The notes beneath the pieces are model-generated. The model saw nothing but the letters and a program-made list of their open reading frames with translations. It had not been told where the DNA came from and searched no databases. The position numbers and the translations under genes are program-made. Of a stretch of DNA of 64,000 nucleotides, positions 23,358 through 33,767 are shown one piece after another (the first letter of the stretch is position 1; each line of letters opens with the position of its first letter). The DNA comes from Apium graveolens (taxonomy: Eukaryota; Streptophyta; Magnoliopsida; Apiales; Apiaceae), in NCBI RefSeq assembly GCF_009905375.1, contig NC_133653.1:52859204-52923203 (forward strand), given 5' to 3'.

Positions 23358-24860
23358 TTGTAAGGTTATTTACTATTTTGCTCCACCAAAGACATGAAGT
23401 CTAACAAGAGTAAGCATATACTCACAGATTGGATGGATATCCATGTTTATGACAATTTCTAGACAAACAAATCTAAGTAGAGTAAGCATACACTGGGGTA
23501 TCATGCATCTACGCTCAATCACATTTAATTATTGTGTTATGCATGGGAAATAAAATAAAAAGTTTGGGTGACTATGAATGTTAATAATATTTTTATCGCG
23601 GTCACAAATGAAATATTGTTTGGCTTGTAGCCTGAGTGAATAAATTAGCTACAACACAGATTTTCAGAAAATAATTGATACATATAATAAAAATATATAA
23701 AAAATAGATACATCTGCGATATTCGATTTCCCATGAGATGGTTTAATTATTAAAAAATAAATTTATAGGATAAAAGATATTTGTCAATAAAGATATGTGA
23801 CAACCTGATCATATTCAAGTAATTAATCAAATAGAGGCATTATAATATAAAAATATTCATGATATTATTGAAAAGAAAAAGAATTACACGATGTCAAATA
23901 AAAGACAAAGAAAATATATCATCTTCAATATATAAGTCATGAATGTTAAATAAGTGTCGTTATTGGGCCACTATTGGTTTTTATTCTCATATCACCACAT
24001 ATATATATTGCCAATCCTCATTCCCTATCAAATGTACCTTACTGTCTTATACTTTGGTGTAATTTCATGTAGAGGTCAGGATAAGGAGCCGTGCCAAAAA
24101 AATTAGAGTATCAATTAAATTTAATTTTGTTAAGTTTTGAAATTGTTTGTGGGATTTAAAAGATTTAATATTGACCGAGAATTTTGAGAAAATGGTGTTA
24201 GTGGTGGCCCACATTGCAAGGAATCCAATATTATATCTTGAGGTTGCAAATTGTGAAAGTTCAAAGGACTGAAATGTAAAGCAACAAAAGTCGAGAGAGT
24301 AAAAAGCATTTTTGCATGTGCATGTTCCATACACAAGGTGCATAAGTTATATATACATACACGAGGGTTTTGCATGTGTATGTGTTAAAACATTTGTGTA
24401 AATATGACATTTGCCTTTATACTTGCATATGAAAACTTGTTCAATTCATGTTTGGATGATCAAATAAAATATAAAATTAATCAAAAAGATCAGTTTGGCA
24501 GTTTATACAGCTTAAAGAGATTTGATTGAATGTTTGTATTAAATTTTTCTATTTTCAAATTTCTTTAGATTTAGGTAGGTACACACACGTTTGTGTTTGT
24601 ATCTTATTTTTATAATTTATTTTGTAGGTGTAAGTACCCTATAGGCTTAACATTTTAAATGACGATATTTAACGTGAAATCTTGATTACATTAATTTTCA
24701 CATTTCATTAAATTCATATTGAGTTTATTATCTGCACGAAAAAAAAATAAAAATGAGTAGATCTGAATTTCACCCCATCCCGTTCTATAACTAATTTAGG
24801 ACCTAACACAATTATTGATAAGATGGATGTTTGGTCGAAGGGCTTCCACTACATTAACTC
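23358..24860. other. U2 backbone, noncoding
   Basis: Aligns to U1 about 1136-2631, including the 92-codon reverse frame at 24065-24343. It ends abruptly at ATTAACTC, where U1 reads CAATCAAGTG and U2 continues with a BRCT-gene fragment. Confidence 0.65.
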
Positions 24861-25114
24861 GAATTCCTGGTGCCAAGTCATTAGTAGTGTGATTGAATGG
24901 ATACCAGCGCCAAGATCGAGATGACATTATGGTCTAGAGCTACTATTATGACTAAATTGTAAATTGTCTGGCACTTGGTATACAAATTAACCCGTGGTGT
25001 GTATTAATTACTTTTACTTTTCTTTCTAGACAATTGTTAGTTTGATGGGAGCAAATTTTTCAAATCCGTTGGTTGCAAACAAAGTTACTCATCTTATATG
25101 CTATAAATTTGAAG
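24861..25114 (+). pseudogene. BRCT-domain gene fragment (two exons, one intron)
   Basis: Exon A ends at 24931 and encodes IPGAKSLVV*LNGYQRQDRD, with a stop where related proteins have Cys. The intron is 24932-25030 less one base (GTCTAG...TTTCTAG). Exon B, 25030-25114, encodes a stretch with SLMGANFSNPLVANKVTHLI then CYKFEG, ended by donor GTATGC. This matches my recollection of the second BRCT repeat of a plant multi-BRCT protein (Arabidopsis At4g02110-like), a presumed nuclear phosphopeptide-binding protein. Both exons join in phase 0. The intron is kept, so it came from genomic DNA, not mRNA. The fragment starts at the U2 breakpoint and cannot make a full domain. Confidence 0.7.
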
Positions 25115-25352
25115 GTATGCAGTCATTTTTGATTATATGAATGCAAATGCATTATCTACATTTAATACTTAGTTTATGTCATTTATTTTGGTTTTCCGAT
25201 AACCTTTCCTGAATAAGGTCTTCTACAAACAAATGCCCATAGTTTTGACTATATTTTCAAATTCTCTAGATGCAATATTAACACTTTGATCTTTTTTAAT
25301 ATTTCCCCTCTTTGGATGCTTATTACCTATACCAGAAATATTGTGTAGTTTT
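25115..25352. other. Intron-like sequence after the BRCT exon
   Basis: Follows the GTATGC donor; AT-rich, no open frame. It ends at the Copia-2 target duplication GTTTT (25348-25352). Confidence 0.4.
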
Positions 25353-25691
25353 TGAAGAACAACCTGCAACTTGAGATATATATATATAACTGTATGTATA
25401 TTGCGTTAAACCTGAGGAAACAGATATGCAGAAACTGAACTAACTTTTATTGACTGCAATGCTCTACTAAATAATAAAAACGAGACTCAAACGTTAACCA
25501 CGTTCCCTACAAACCAGGTACTAGAAACTGAATCCTACTAAAACTCTGCACTACTAACTTATTCAAATGCAGGCTCCTAAAACTACTCTCACGACCAGAC
25601 TTGGTCAATACATACATGTAACCAAAGTAAACTAGTTATTTAAATAAACTAAACATAATAAATATAAACTTAGTTTAGATTAATTCCAACA
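25353..25691 (-). repeat. Copia-2 LTR, left
   Basis: 339 bp, TGAAGAACAACC...ATTCCAACA. Confidence 0.9.
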
Positions 25692-25710
25692 AACTCCCCC
25701 TTAATCTAAA

Positions 25711-28700
25711 CTAGTTTATTTCAGACAAATTTTTGACACCCAGGAGACTCCGCATCTTCTCAAACTTAACGATAGGCAATGCTTTAGTGAGCGTATCAGC
25801 TCGTTTTTCCTGCGTTTTCACATACTCAAGTTTAATATCTCCGCGTTCCACACAATCTCTGATGAAATGATAATGTATGTCAATGTGTTTCGATCGACCG
25901 TGAAACACTGGATTTTTGGCTAGGTTTATAGCTGATTTATTGTCGACATACAATAGTACTGGACCTGGGTCTTTACCTGCAACTGCTGCCAACAAGTTCT
26001 TCAGCCATATACCCTGATAGGCAGCCATCGTGGCTGCCATGAACTCCGCTTCACAGGAGGATAGAGCCACGCATTTCTGCTTCTGAGAGACCCATGTAAT
26101 GACAATTTCATTTAGATAGAAAACAACCCCCTCTGTGCTTCTTCTGTCGTCAATGTGTCCTGCCAAATCACTTTCTGAGTACCCTGTGAGTTCATTGTTG
26201 CCGTTGTTCTTGCTGTACATCAAGCCATAATTAGTTGTACCCTTTATATAACATAATACTCGTTTAACAGCGTTGAGATGCAGAACCGTAGGTCGTTCCA
26301 TATAACGACTCACTATACCAACCGGAAAAGCTATATCCGGCCTGGTATGAACTAAGTATCGAAGGCCGCCCACCAAATTCTTATACTCTGTTGAGTCAAC
26401 AGCCTTTCCATGAGGATCTTTTGTAAGCACCAATTTTGGGTCCATCGGATACTTTGTTGGGTTACATCCTGCCATACCAGCCTTCTCAAGAATCTTATTC
26501 GCATATGCAGATTGTTTGAGCTCCACGAAGCCTTCCCCCTGTGTCACCTGAATTCCCAGATAGTAAGACAACAAACCAAGATCACTCATCTCGAAATGTT
26601 GCTCCATTTGTTGCTTGAATTTCTTTATGCCTGCTGTGCTCGTTCCTGTTATTAGAAGATCATCAATGTAAACAGCAACGACCAGGCTTTCATTTCCTTC
26701 CCGCCTCGTATACACGGCATGCTCGTAAGCGTATCTAGTCAGACCCATCCCTTCAAGGCACTTATTCAGTTTTGAATACCAAGCCCTTGGGGCCTGTCGA
26801 AGACCATACAAGGCTTTGCTCAATTTATAAACTAAGTGCTCCTGACCTTTCTTTATAAATCCTTCTGGCTGTGAGACATACACTGCTTCACTTAGTTCAC
26901 CGTTCAGAAAAGCTGACTTTACATCTAAATGGTGGATTTCCCATCCATTTTTAGCAGCCAGTGCGAGAAGGAGCCTGACCGTTTCAAGTCGTGTAACCGG
27001 GGCAAAAATCTCATCAAAGTCAACGCCCCGCTCTTGCACATAACCTTTTGCGACGACTCGAGCTTTATACTTCACTATATTCCCACCAGTGTCTCGCTTA
27101 GCCTTGAATATCCATTTTAGGTCAATCGTCTTTTGTCCATCAGGCAGCTTAGTGAGGGTCCGGGTCTGATTCATCGTACAGTTCACTCAATAATCGTAGT
27201 TTTCGTGGTTGGCTGCTTTCTGAACTCTAATTTTCACTACCGATCGAGGATGTTATAGAATGCAGAGTGTTTTGATCAGAACTAGTGTTGTGATCTGAAC
27301 TTGTTGCCTCTATTGAATTTATACTCCCACCTCCAGTGTACCGTGACTGCATTGGAGTGTTATACTCTGCACCGAATTCTGTACCGCCCGTCTCGCCAAG
27401 TGCTTTATCAAATAGAGTATAATTCCCATGATGAGCTGTTGTATAATTTTCTACCTGGTTCCATGACCATCTCGCCTTCTCATCGAATACGACATCTCAG
27501 CTTATTAAAATTTGCTTGGTCAAAGGATCATATAGTCTATATCCTTTTGTGCCAGCCTCTCTACCAAGATTAATTACAGTCCGACTTCGATCATCCAACT
27601 TTCTTGTATGGACAGAAGGAACTTTCATATATGCAATACACCCAAAGATTTTTACGTGCCCAAAGTTTGGCTTCTCACCTGTCAACACCTCATGAGGAGT
27701 CTGTGTAGAGAGTGCTCGTATGGATAATCGATTCAGAATGTATACGGAGTGCCTGACTGCCTCTCCCCATAAGAAAGCTTATAAATCCATAGATTTCAGA
27801 AAACTTCGTGTCATTGCTACCACCGTACGGTTGCGCCTTTCGACTGCGCCATTCTGTTGAGGCGTATATGGGGTAGTATATTGTCTGTGGATACCGTTTT
27901 CTTCATAGTACGAGTTGAAACTCCGAGAACAAAATTCGCCACCGCGGTCTGTGCGCAATGCCTTTATCTTGTCTGACCCATTCTCTACCAGAGCTCGAAA
28001 TCTTTTGAAAGCGTCAAAAGCTTCACCCTTTTCCCTGAGCATATAGACCCACATATATCTAGTATAATCATCAACGAGGAGAAGAAAGTACATGTTTCCA
28101 CTTGGTGTTTCGGGTGTCATTGGACCACAAAGATCGCCATGGATCAGCTCGAGAATTTTGTTTGCTCTGTATTGTGACTGTGCGAGGAATGGTTTCCTGA
28201 CCTGTTTAGCCATCAAACAACCCGAACAATGTTCTTTTGGAGCAGTTATAACCGGTAGACCCTCGACCATCTCATTCTTAGACATGAAGGTCAAAGCCTG
28301 AAAATTAACATGCCCCAGACGCTTGTGCCACAGCCAAGAAGTCTCCTCTACCTTGGTTAACAAATAAGTAGATTCATGATTTTCAAGTTCAATTTTATAC
28401 AATCTATTTCCTGATCTCTTGACCCTCATAAGAAGTCTTCCCCGTTCATCATATATCCAGAGCCAATCCCCATTAAACACTACTTTATTTCCATCCTCAG
28501 CAAGTTGTCCAAGACTTATAATATTATTACGGAGATTCGGGATGTAATATACCTCACGAAAAATCTTTTCTTCTCCGTTCTTGCATTTAAATGCCACTGT
28601 CCCTTTACCCTTTATGTCAACCGTAGACCCGTCTCCGAAACGAACCTCCCCTGTCACTTTCTCATCCAACTAACTAAATTTGAATCTTTGCCCGGTCATG

Positions 28701-29731
28701 TGATTACTTGCGCCGTTATCCAGGTACCAAATGTTTAACACTCTTTTGCCATTTTCACCGTCTACAATCAAACCTGGGATTACATTCCTTTCATTCAGAA
28801 ACAATTTTCATTGTCCGCATTCTGCCATTAACAGCGCTGGTTCATCATCAGTGGTCTGTAATATGTTGACCTCCGCATGTTGGTCCTTCTCTCGTTTGGG
28901 CTTTCGACACTCGGCCGCATAGTGACCATAGGCGAGACAGTTGAAACATCTAATTTTGCTCCTATCTCGCCCCGTACGAACACCTTCCTTTCCACGATAG
29001 TCACCTCCATTTTGACGTCCCTTTGAGTTAGACCTTTTGAGCCACTCATCTCTGGTTAACAATAATTGACCACTCTCTTGTTTTTCTCTCTTAACCCACT
29101 CATCCTCTGTGAGTAATAATTGTCCACCCACAGGTTCTTCCTGACCCTTGAGTCGTTCTTCATGGGCCTTTAAAGACCCGACTGCCTCCTCTACCGACAT
29201 TTTCTCGAGATCACCAAACTGTTCAATTATGGAAGCTATCTGCAGAAATTTTGTTGGTACTGCCCTTAATAATTTTTTCACAACGTAGCTTTCTTCCACA
29301 CTTTCACCCAAAGCACGGATGTTTGCAACTAACCCATTCAATTTAAAGAAAAAGTCGCCCAACAGCTCCCCGTTTTTCATCTTCAGGGACTCGAAATCTG
29401 CTTTCAATGTTTGTACCTATGCCCTTTTAACCCGCTCCGCACCGAGACACATAGTTTTAAATGCCTCCCATGCTTCTTTAGCAGTGGTTTTCTCAGCAAG
29501 TGACAAGAGGAAATCCTCAGGTATTCCTTGAAAGATTGCTGTTAAAGCGAGTTTATCGACGGTCTCGTCCACATTCCCCTTAGGATCTTTGGGTTCTATA
29601 GCTTGCCACACCCCATGTGCTTGCATGAACACCTTCATCTTAATAGCCCATGCGGTGTAGTTTTCTCGCGTCAACATCGGATAGTTCAGACCAACTCCAC
29701 CCTCTCTTACTTTCTCATTCCCTGCTTCCAT
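25711..29731 (-). pseudogene. Copia-2 gag-pol polyprotein, lightly broken
   Basis: The chosen start is ATG at 29731 (MEAGNEKV); an upstream frame runs into the LTR. Gag has YPMLTRENYTAWAIKMKVF and the zinc knuckle CFNCLAYGHYAAEC (C-x2-C-x4-H-x4-C, about 28940). Protease motif DNGASNHMTG follows near 28700. Integrase (about 28330-27700) has the HHCC finger (WHKRLGH ... CSGC) and catalytic DLCGP, RTDRGGEF and NGAVERRNRT. Reverse transcriptase (27186 on) has DVKSAFLNG, YGLRQAPRAW and YIDDLLITG. RNase H has CEAEFMAATM and DNKSAINLAKN, then the end LLGVKNLSEIN. Gag to integrase is one frame with stops near 29415, 28808, 28670, 27780 and 27497, plus one frameshift between 27497 and 27186. Most stops come from single-base changes. 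The inferred role is a self-copying polyprotein of a virus-like particle. Confidence 0.92.
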
Positions 29732-29774
29732 CGTTGTTCCCCTGGGCATATATTTTGTCATCCGCCAGAGGCCT

Positions 29775-29787
29775 GGCTCTGATACCA
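29775..29787 (-). promoter_or_regulatory. Copia-2 primer-binding site
   Basis: TGGTATCAGAGCC on the reverse strand, two bases from the 5' LTR; matches initiator Met tRNA. Confidence 0.85.
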
Positions 29788-29789
29788 CG

Positions 29790-30181
29790 TGAAGAACAAC
29801 CTGCAACTTGGGAGATATATATATATATATATATAACTGTATGTGTATTGCGTTAAACCTGAGGAAACAGATATGCAGAAACTGAACTATTGCGTTAAAC
29901 CTGAGGAAACAGATATGCAGAAACTGAACTAACTTTTATTGACTGCAATGCTCTACTAAATAATACAAAATGAGACTCAAACGTTAACCACGTTCCCTAC
30001 AAACCAGGTACTAGAAACTGACTCCTACTAAAACTCTGCACTACTAACTTATTCAAATGCAGGCTCCTAAAACTACTCTCACGACCAGACTTGGTCAATA
30101 CATCCATGTAACCAAAGTAAACTAGTTATTTAAATAAACTAAACATAATAAATATAAACTTAGTTTAGATTAATTCCAACA
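29790..30181 (-). repeat. Copia-2 LTR, right, with internal 42-bp duplication
   Basis: 392 bp. The 42 bp beginning TATTGCGTTAAACC occurs twice in tandem (29846-29887 and 29888-29929) but once in the left LTR. A TA microsatellite near 29815-29835 is also longer. Confidence 0.9.
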
Positions 30182-30344
30182 GTTTTTGATGTCTTAACGA
30201 CTCGATTTACTTGCTGAACCATATCAAGGACTCAGGCATATGCGAATCCAAGAATGTAGCATTATATACTTTCAACCCACAATGACACCAAAATATAAGT
30301 GCTCATCAATGCTAGTATGGTGCTAGCTTTTACAATGGTGCCAG

Positions 30345-30482
30345 AAATTTAAAGACCCCCGTCAAGATCAGCTCTCGGAGGTCCAGGCCAACGATAGCTT
30401 TGACAATTATTTCCCTTGCCACAAAATGAGGCTGTTTCAGTAGATTGCTGATGCAAATCTCAGTGTTCAAGACATGCATGAG
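30345..30482 (+). pseudogene. Possible captured exon of an unrecognised gene
   Basis: A 138-nt block bounded by an acceptor-like GGTGCCAG and a donor GAG|GTTAGT. In phase 0 it reads KFKDPRQDQLSEVQANDSFD then a stretch ending in SVQDMHE, with one in-frame stop (LFQ*IAD). The composition is less AT-rich than its surroundings and looks like real protein. I do not recognise the family. It lies in the same CACTA remnant as the BRCT fragment but need not come from the same gene. Confidence 0.4.
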
Positions 30483-31029
30483 GTTAGTTCTGGTATAAAA
30501 TGTAAATTGTATATCATAGTAGCTTTTTCAGTTTTACTCCCTACAAAGGTCAGGATGATTGGTTCAATGATTTCAAGTTGAGCCTTCCTAAGCTGTTCTT
30601 TTTCCCGTGAACGTCGTCGCACATGCTCTTATGCTTCTGTTATTTTTTATTGGAAATACATATGAGCTAGGTATTAAATTTAGAAATTTCTATTTGTTAT
30701 ATTATTAATGTGCGGCGACAATTTCCCACAATAAAAAAAACAAAATCATTTGAATTATATATGTATATAGTTTGTTTTTTGGATAGTTATGCACTATTAC
30801 CGTATAAATACTTTGCCCATGTAACATTCAGACTAAGCTGCCAGTTTTGTATGTTTAATAGTGTGAATTTTAAGGATCAAGAGCCTAGTTGAAGTTTATT
30901 TGAGTATTATATATGTAGCATAATGTTATATCGTTAGTCCATCTTTTGAAGAAATCTATCTATTTATAAAATTAGATGTTGAAGAAATCTATCAAATAGT
31001 TGAATTGGGGTTGCCGGAAAGTGCCCGAA
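30483..31029. other. Noncoding interior of the CACTA remnant
   Basis: AT-rich, intron-like sequence after the putative donor; no coding signal recognised. Confidence 0.4.
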
Positions 31030-31492
31030 ATCCAGCTAGATTTTTTTTTTAAACCTGGAAATACAAACTTACGACGGTCGTTCATCACATATACCGTCGT
31101 AAATAGGCCCTAATTACTAAAATACGACGTTTTTTCTGTCGGAAATTTCTAACTTACGACGCATTTTTCTGTCGTAAAATTATGTTTATCTTATTAAAAG
31201 TGGGTCCCGTAAAGTAATATCCGACATTTTTTCCGTCGTAACTACATAACTTACGACGTTATTTTTCGTCGTATTTTGGTATCTTACGACGATATATTCC
31301 GTCGTAAGTAGATTTATTATTTTATTGATTATGTGGGCCCTACTTCCTAACTTGCGACGCAATTTTATCTTGTGACTAAAAAACGAACTTACTACTCGAC
31401 CAAAAACGATGATTTTTTTCCGTCGTAAATGGCTCAATTACGACGATTTCAGTTCAAAAAATCCGTCGTAAATGGCCAGATTTGTTATAGTG
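31030..31492 (+). repeat. CACTA subterminal repeat region and right terminus
   Basis: More than a dozen copies of TTACGACG/CGTCGTAA variants in both orientations, ending AAATGGCCAGATTTGTTATAGTG. Such arrays bind the transposase in CACTA elements (established for En/Spm). Confidence 0.75.
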
Positions 31493-31495
31493 ACA

Positions 31496-31608
31496 GAAAC
31501 TCAAAAATATGCCTAAGCATCTCTTTGAAGATACATTACTTAGAATTCACATGAATAAAGCTTACTATTTCTTGATGGTATATTACTTAAACACTAAATA
31601 CACACTTT
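31496..31608. other. Short U2 backbone remnant
   Basis: Matches U1 about 3855-3965 (AACTCAAAAATATGCATAAG region). Marks the far side of the CACTA insertion. Confidence 0.7.
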
Positions 31609-31612
31609 TCAC

Positions 31613-32829
31613 CTCTCATAGATATTCACTTTTTCGGTTTGATCTTAAACTTTTAATTTTGGCAGAATGCATCCCTCAACTTTTTTCGTTTCATATCGCA
31701 CCTATTTTCAAAATTTTCAAGGGTAAAATCGGAATATCTTTTTTATGTTTATATTATTACAACTTGCACCCCGTATTTATAATATTGTAACATATTACAC
31801 TCCCAATTTTAACTTCGACTCGTTTCAAAAATATATAAATTTGTATGATAATATTAGATAATATTTTTTTACTTAAAAATAATTAAAATATAAATATTCT
31901 CTGTTAAAACTGAATTGAAATCACAAATAAGTCTTTTATCCAAATTAATTTAATTTAAATACTATGCAGATAATTTTAAATTATATATATTTTTAAATAA
32001 TAATATCAAAAAATATCTATTAATATATGTGTCAAGGTTTTGATATCACTTTTTGGTACAATTTTTATAATTTATAATTTCTTATTTTTGTTTTAATATT
32101 TTTATAATAAATCTCTATTAAAACTATAAGTTTCCTAATTTTTCAAATTTTTTAGCATTACTAAATACTTCATTTGATTCTTGTTCTTATTTTTATTTTT
32201 AAAATAAATTAGCTACAAAATTAGTACCAAATTAAAAACTCGTAAAATGCATGCAATGTTATTGGACATTCTTTTTCTCGGAATCCACTGAACTAAACTA
32301 CACAAACTAAATTTTTCTATTTTATTCGGTTTGGTTTGGATTTCATAATATAATAATCTACTAAAAACCATCGAATTTTATGTTTATGTTTGGGTTCAAG
32401 ATTTCATTGATTTTATAGCATTTGGTTTTTATTTGAATCATTTTTATAACATTAATTTTGGGTTTCGGTTTATTTTTTTAAAAAATATCACACTCGATCC
32501 GAGTCGGTTTTTCTGTTATATGTTTTATTTTTTAATTTAATTTTCTAATATATTTTTATGGATTTTAAAAGTTATGATAATTTAAAATAAAGTATAAACT
32601 ATAAAACTATATAAGGTATATATGGTCAAAACATTAAAACTATGGGGTGCATATCGTCATTATATAAACTTGAAAAAAATTCAACTTTACCCCTAACAAT
32701 ATCGGTTATTTTGGACAAAAATTATTAAAAGGGTGTAATATGAAGTGAAATTTAAAATTAAGGAATGCATTCTGCCACAATTAAAAGTAGGAGATCAAAC
32801 TGAAAAAGTGAATATTTATAAGAGTAGTC
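31613..32829. mobile_element. TIR element, non-autonomous, superfamily unsure
   Basis: The left end contains TATTCACTTTTTCGGTTTGA then TTTTGGCAGAATGCATCC. The right end holds their reverse complements (GAATGCATTCTGCC, AAACTGAAAAAGTGAATA). The inverted ends are about 70 bp long. The interior is AT-rich without transposase. Backbone on the left corresponds to U1 3965 and on the right to U1 14477, so a large deletion accompanies it and target duplications cannot be tested. Long TIRs fit a MULE relative. Confidence 0.6.
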
Positions 32830-32956
32830 AAAAAAATACATAATGTTTGTTTGTCACGATTCTTGCTCCCAGTTGTTTCCTTTGACTAAACCTGTCCTTT
32901 ACTGAACTAAATATCACCGCTTGATGGCTGAAACACATACATGAAGGACAGCCAGG

Positions 32957-32986
32957 TCACTGTTTTCCATATTTTTCCATGTAATG
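32957..32986 (-). CDS. Terminal exon of CCCH zinc-finger gene, copy 3
   Basis: Acceptor ...ACATGCAG then 30 nt encoding HYMEKYGKQ and stop, as at 14605-14634. Joins in phase 0 to the open exon 33103-33767. Confidence 0.6.
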   Translation of the reverse strand, partial: HYMEKYGKQ

Positions 32987-33102
32987 CTGCATGTAAAAAC
33001 CAATTTAATCAATCCAAGAATCTGATGTTCCAGTACATGCATGAAGCTATAAACATATAATGCTGCTTAAGTTCTTAAAAAAATTCATAATTCTTAACTC
33101 AC

Positions 33103-33767
33103 CTTGACCCATTTTGCAATGATCTTGTCCTCTGGAGAAGAAAACCGATCCGCTGATTCCGGAGTTGATGAAATTTTTTTGACCATGCCCATGGTTCTGT
33201 CAGCTGTTTTTTTTACTATCTTGTTGTGAGCTTTCTTGCTCAATTTACCCTCATGCCATATTGGACGGAGCACTTGTTTGACCTTTTCTATGAGAGTAAG
33301 ACGAAACTCAGTCATTGATTTTGGATCCCTGGATATATCTTTACTTATCTTAACATTATCCTCTGGTACAGCCATATCGTGTCCAGTCACAGCAGTTCCT
33401 GTTTCAAGCGGAGGTAAACCATTTCCATAGTTTTGCTGGTTCGCAATATTTTGGCCAAGAGATTGTTCAAAAGATAGACATTTTGAGCTCCCACGGAAAC
33501 CATCAGAAAGTATAGAATGTACTTCACCTGGTTTCGATTGTTCGGTGACATCAAGAATAGAGTTGATTCGTTTTACTGAAGACAACAAACTCTGAGTGAG
33601 AGGAAACGATGGTTGAAAGGGAGTTGATGGCTCCCAACTGAATGAATCTTGTAAATGTAGAAACCTACAAGAATTTCCCTTTGCACACCACCCTTTGGCA
33701 AACGAATCACAAACAAGAACAGATCTTTCAGTCCCAACAGCATTATTGTCTCGAGGTGCAATTGTTC
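33103..33767 (-). CDS. CCCH zinc-finger gene fragment, copy 3 (open internal exon)
   Basis: 665 nt, open, and nearly identical to copy 1 with a few amino-acid changes (for example Ile to Val after ILD, Lys to Arg after DIS). Acceptor CTTCAG lies above 33767 and donor AAG|GTGAGT at 33103/33102. The finger C-x7-C-x5-C-x3-H and the C-terminal LRPIWHEGKLSK block are intact. With exon 32957-32986 it could encode the last ~230 residues of a CCCH protein. No upstream exons or promoter are seen in U3, so expression as a real protein is doubtful; it is listed as CDS because the exon pair is unbroken. Confidence 0.6.

Larger units (their letters stand above)
25353..30181 (-). mobile_element. Copia LTR retrotransposon 2 (recent, nearly intact)
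   Basis: LTRs at 25353-25691 and 29790-30181, with target duplications GTTTT at 25348-25352 and 30182-30186. Primer-binding site GGTATCAGAGCC-type at 29775-29787 (reverse) and polypurine tract TTAAGGGGGAG (reverse) beside 25692. The LTRs differ by a handful of substitutions, a TA-repeat length change and one 42-bp tandem duplication, which suggests a young insertion. Coding sequence has only a few stops and one frameshift. Confidence 0.95.
24861..31492 (+). mobile_element. Left-truncated CACTA element carrying host-gene fragments
   Basis: The right end is ...AGATTTGTTATAGTG (31492), a CACTA terminus, followed by ACA, matching the U1 backbone (CACAAAAACTC near 3852). The last 460 bp are packed with TTACGACGG/CCGTCGTAA motifs in both orientations, a subterminal array typical of CACTA. 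No CACTATAACAAATC left end is present; U2 backbone equal to U1 2632-3850 is missing too, so a deletion probably removed both. The interior carries exons with introns and no transposase, plus the later Copia-2 insertion. Assigning the whole interval to one element is inference. Confidence 0.55.
14669..33020. repeat. Tandem segmental repeat, unit U2
   Basis: Second copy of the segment, more diverged and swollen by a hAT, two Copia elements and a left-truncated CACTA. Backbone pieces align to U1: 14669-14849, 18298-19193 and 23358-24860 continue one another. A jump then leads to 31496-31608 (U1 about 3855-3965) and 32830-33020. Backbone equivalent to U1 2632-3850 and 3966-14477 is missing. Confidence 0.8.

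Noticed and set aside
26410..28922. Plus-strand frames over Copia 2
   Set aside because: Antisense shadows of the gag-pol polyprotein.
33236..33430. 64-codon plus-strand frame repeated at 216-410
   Set aside because: It is the antisense shadow of the zinc-finger exon.
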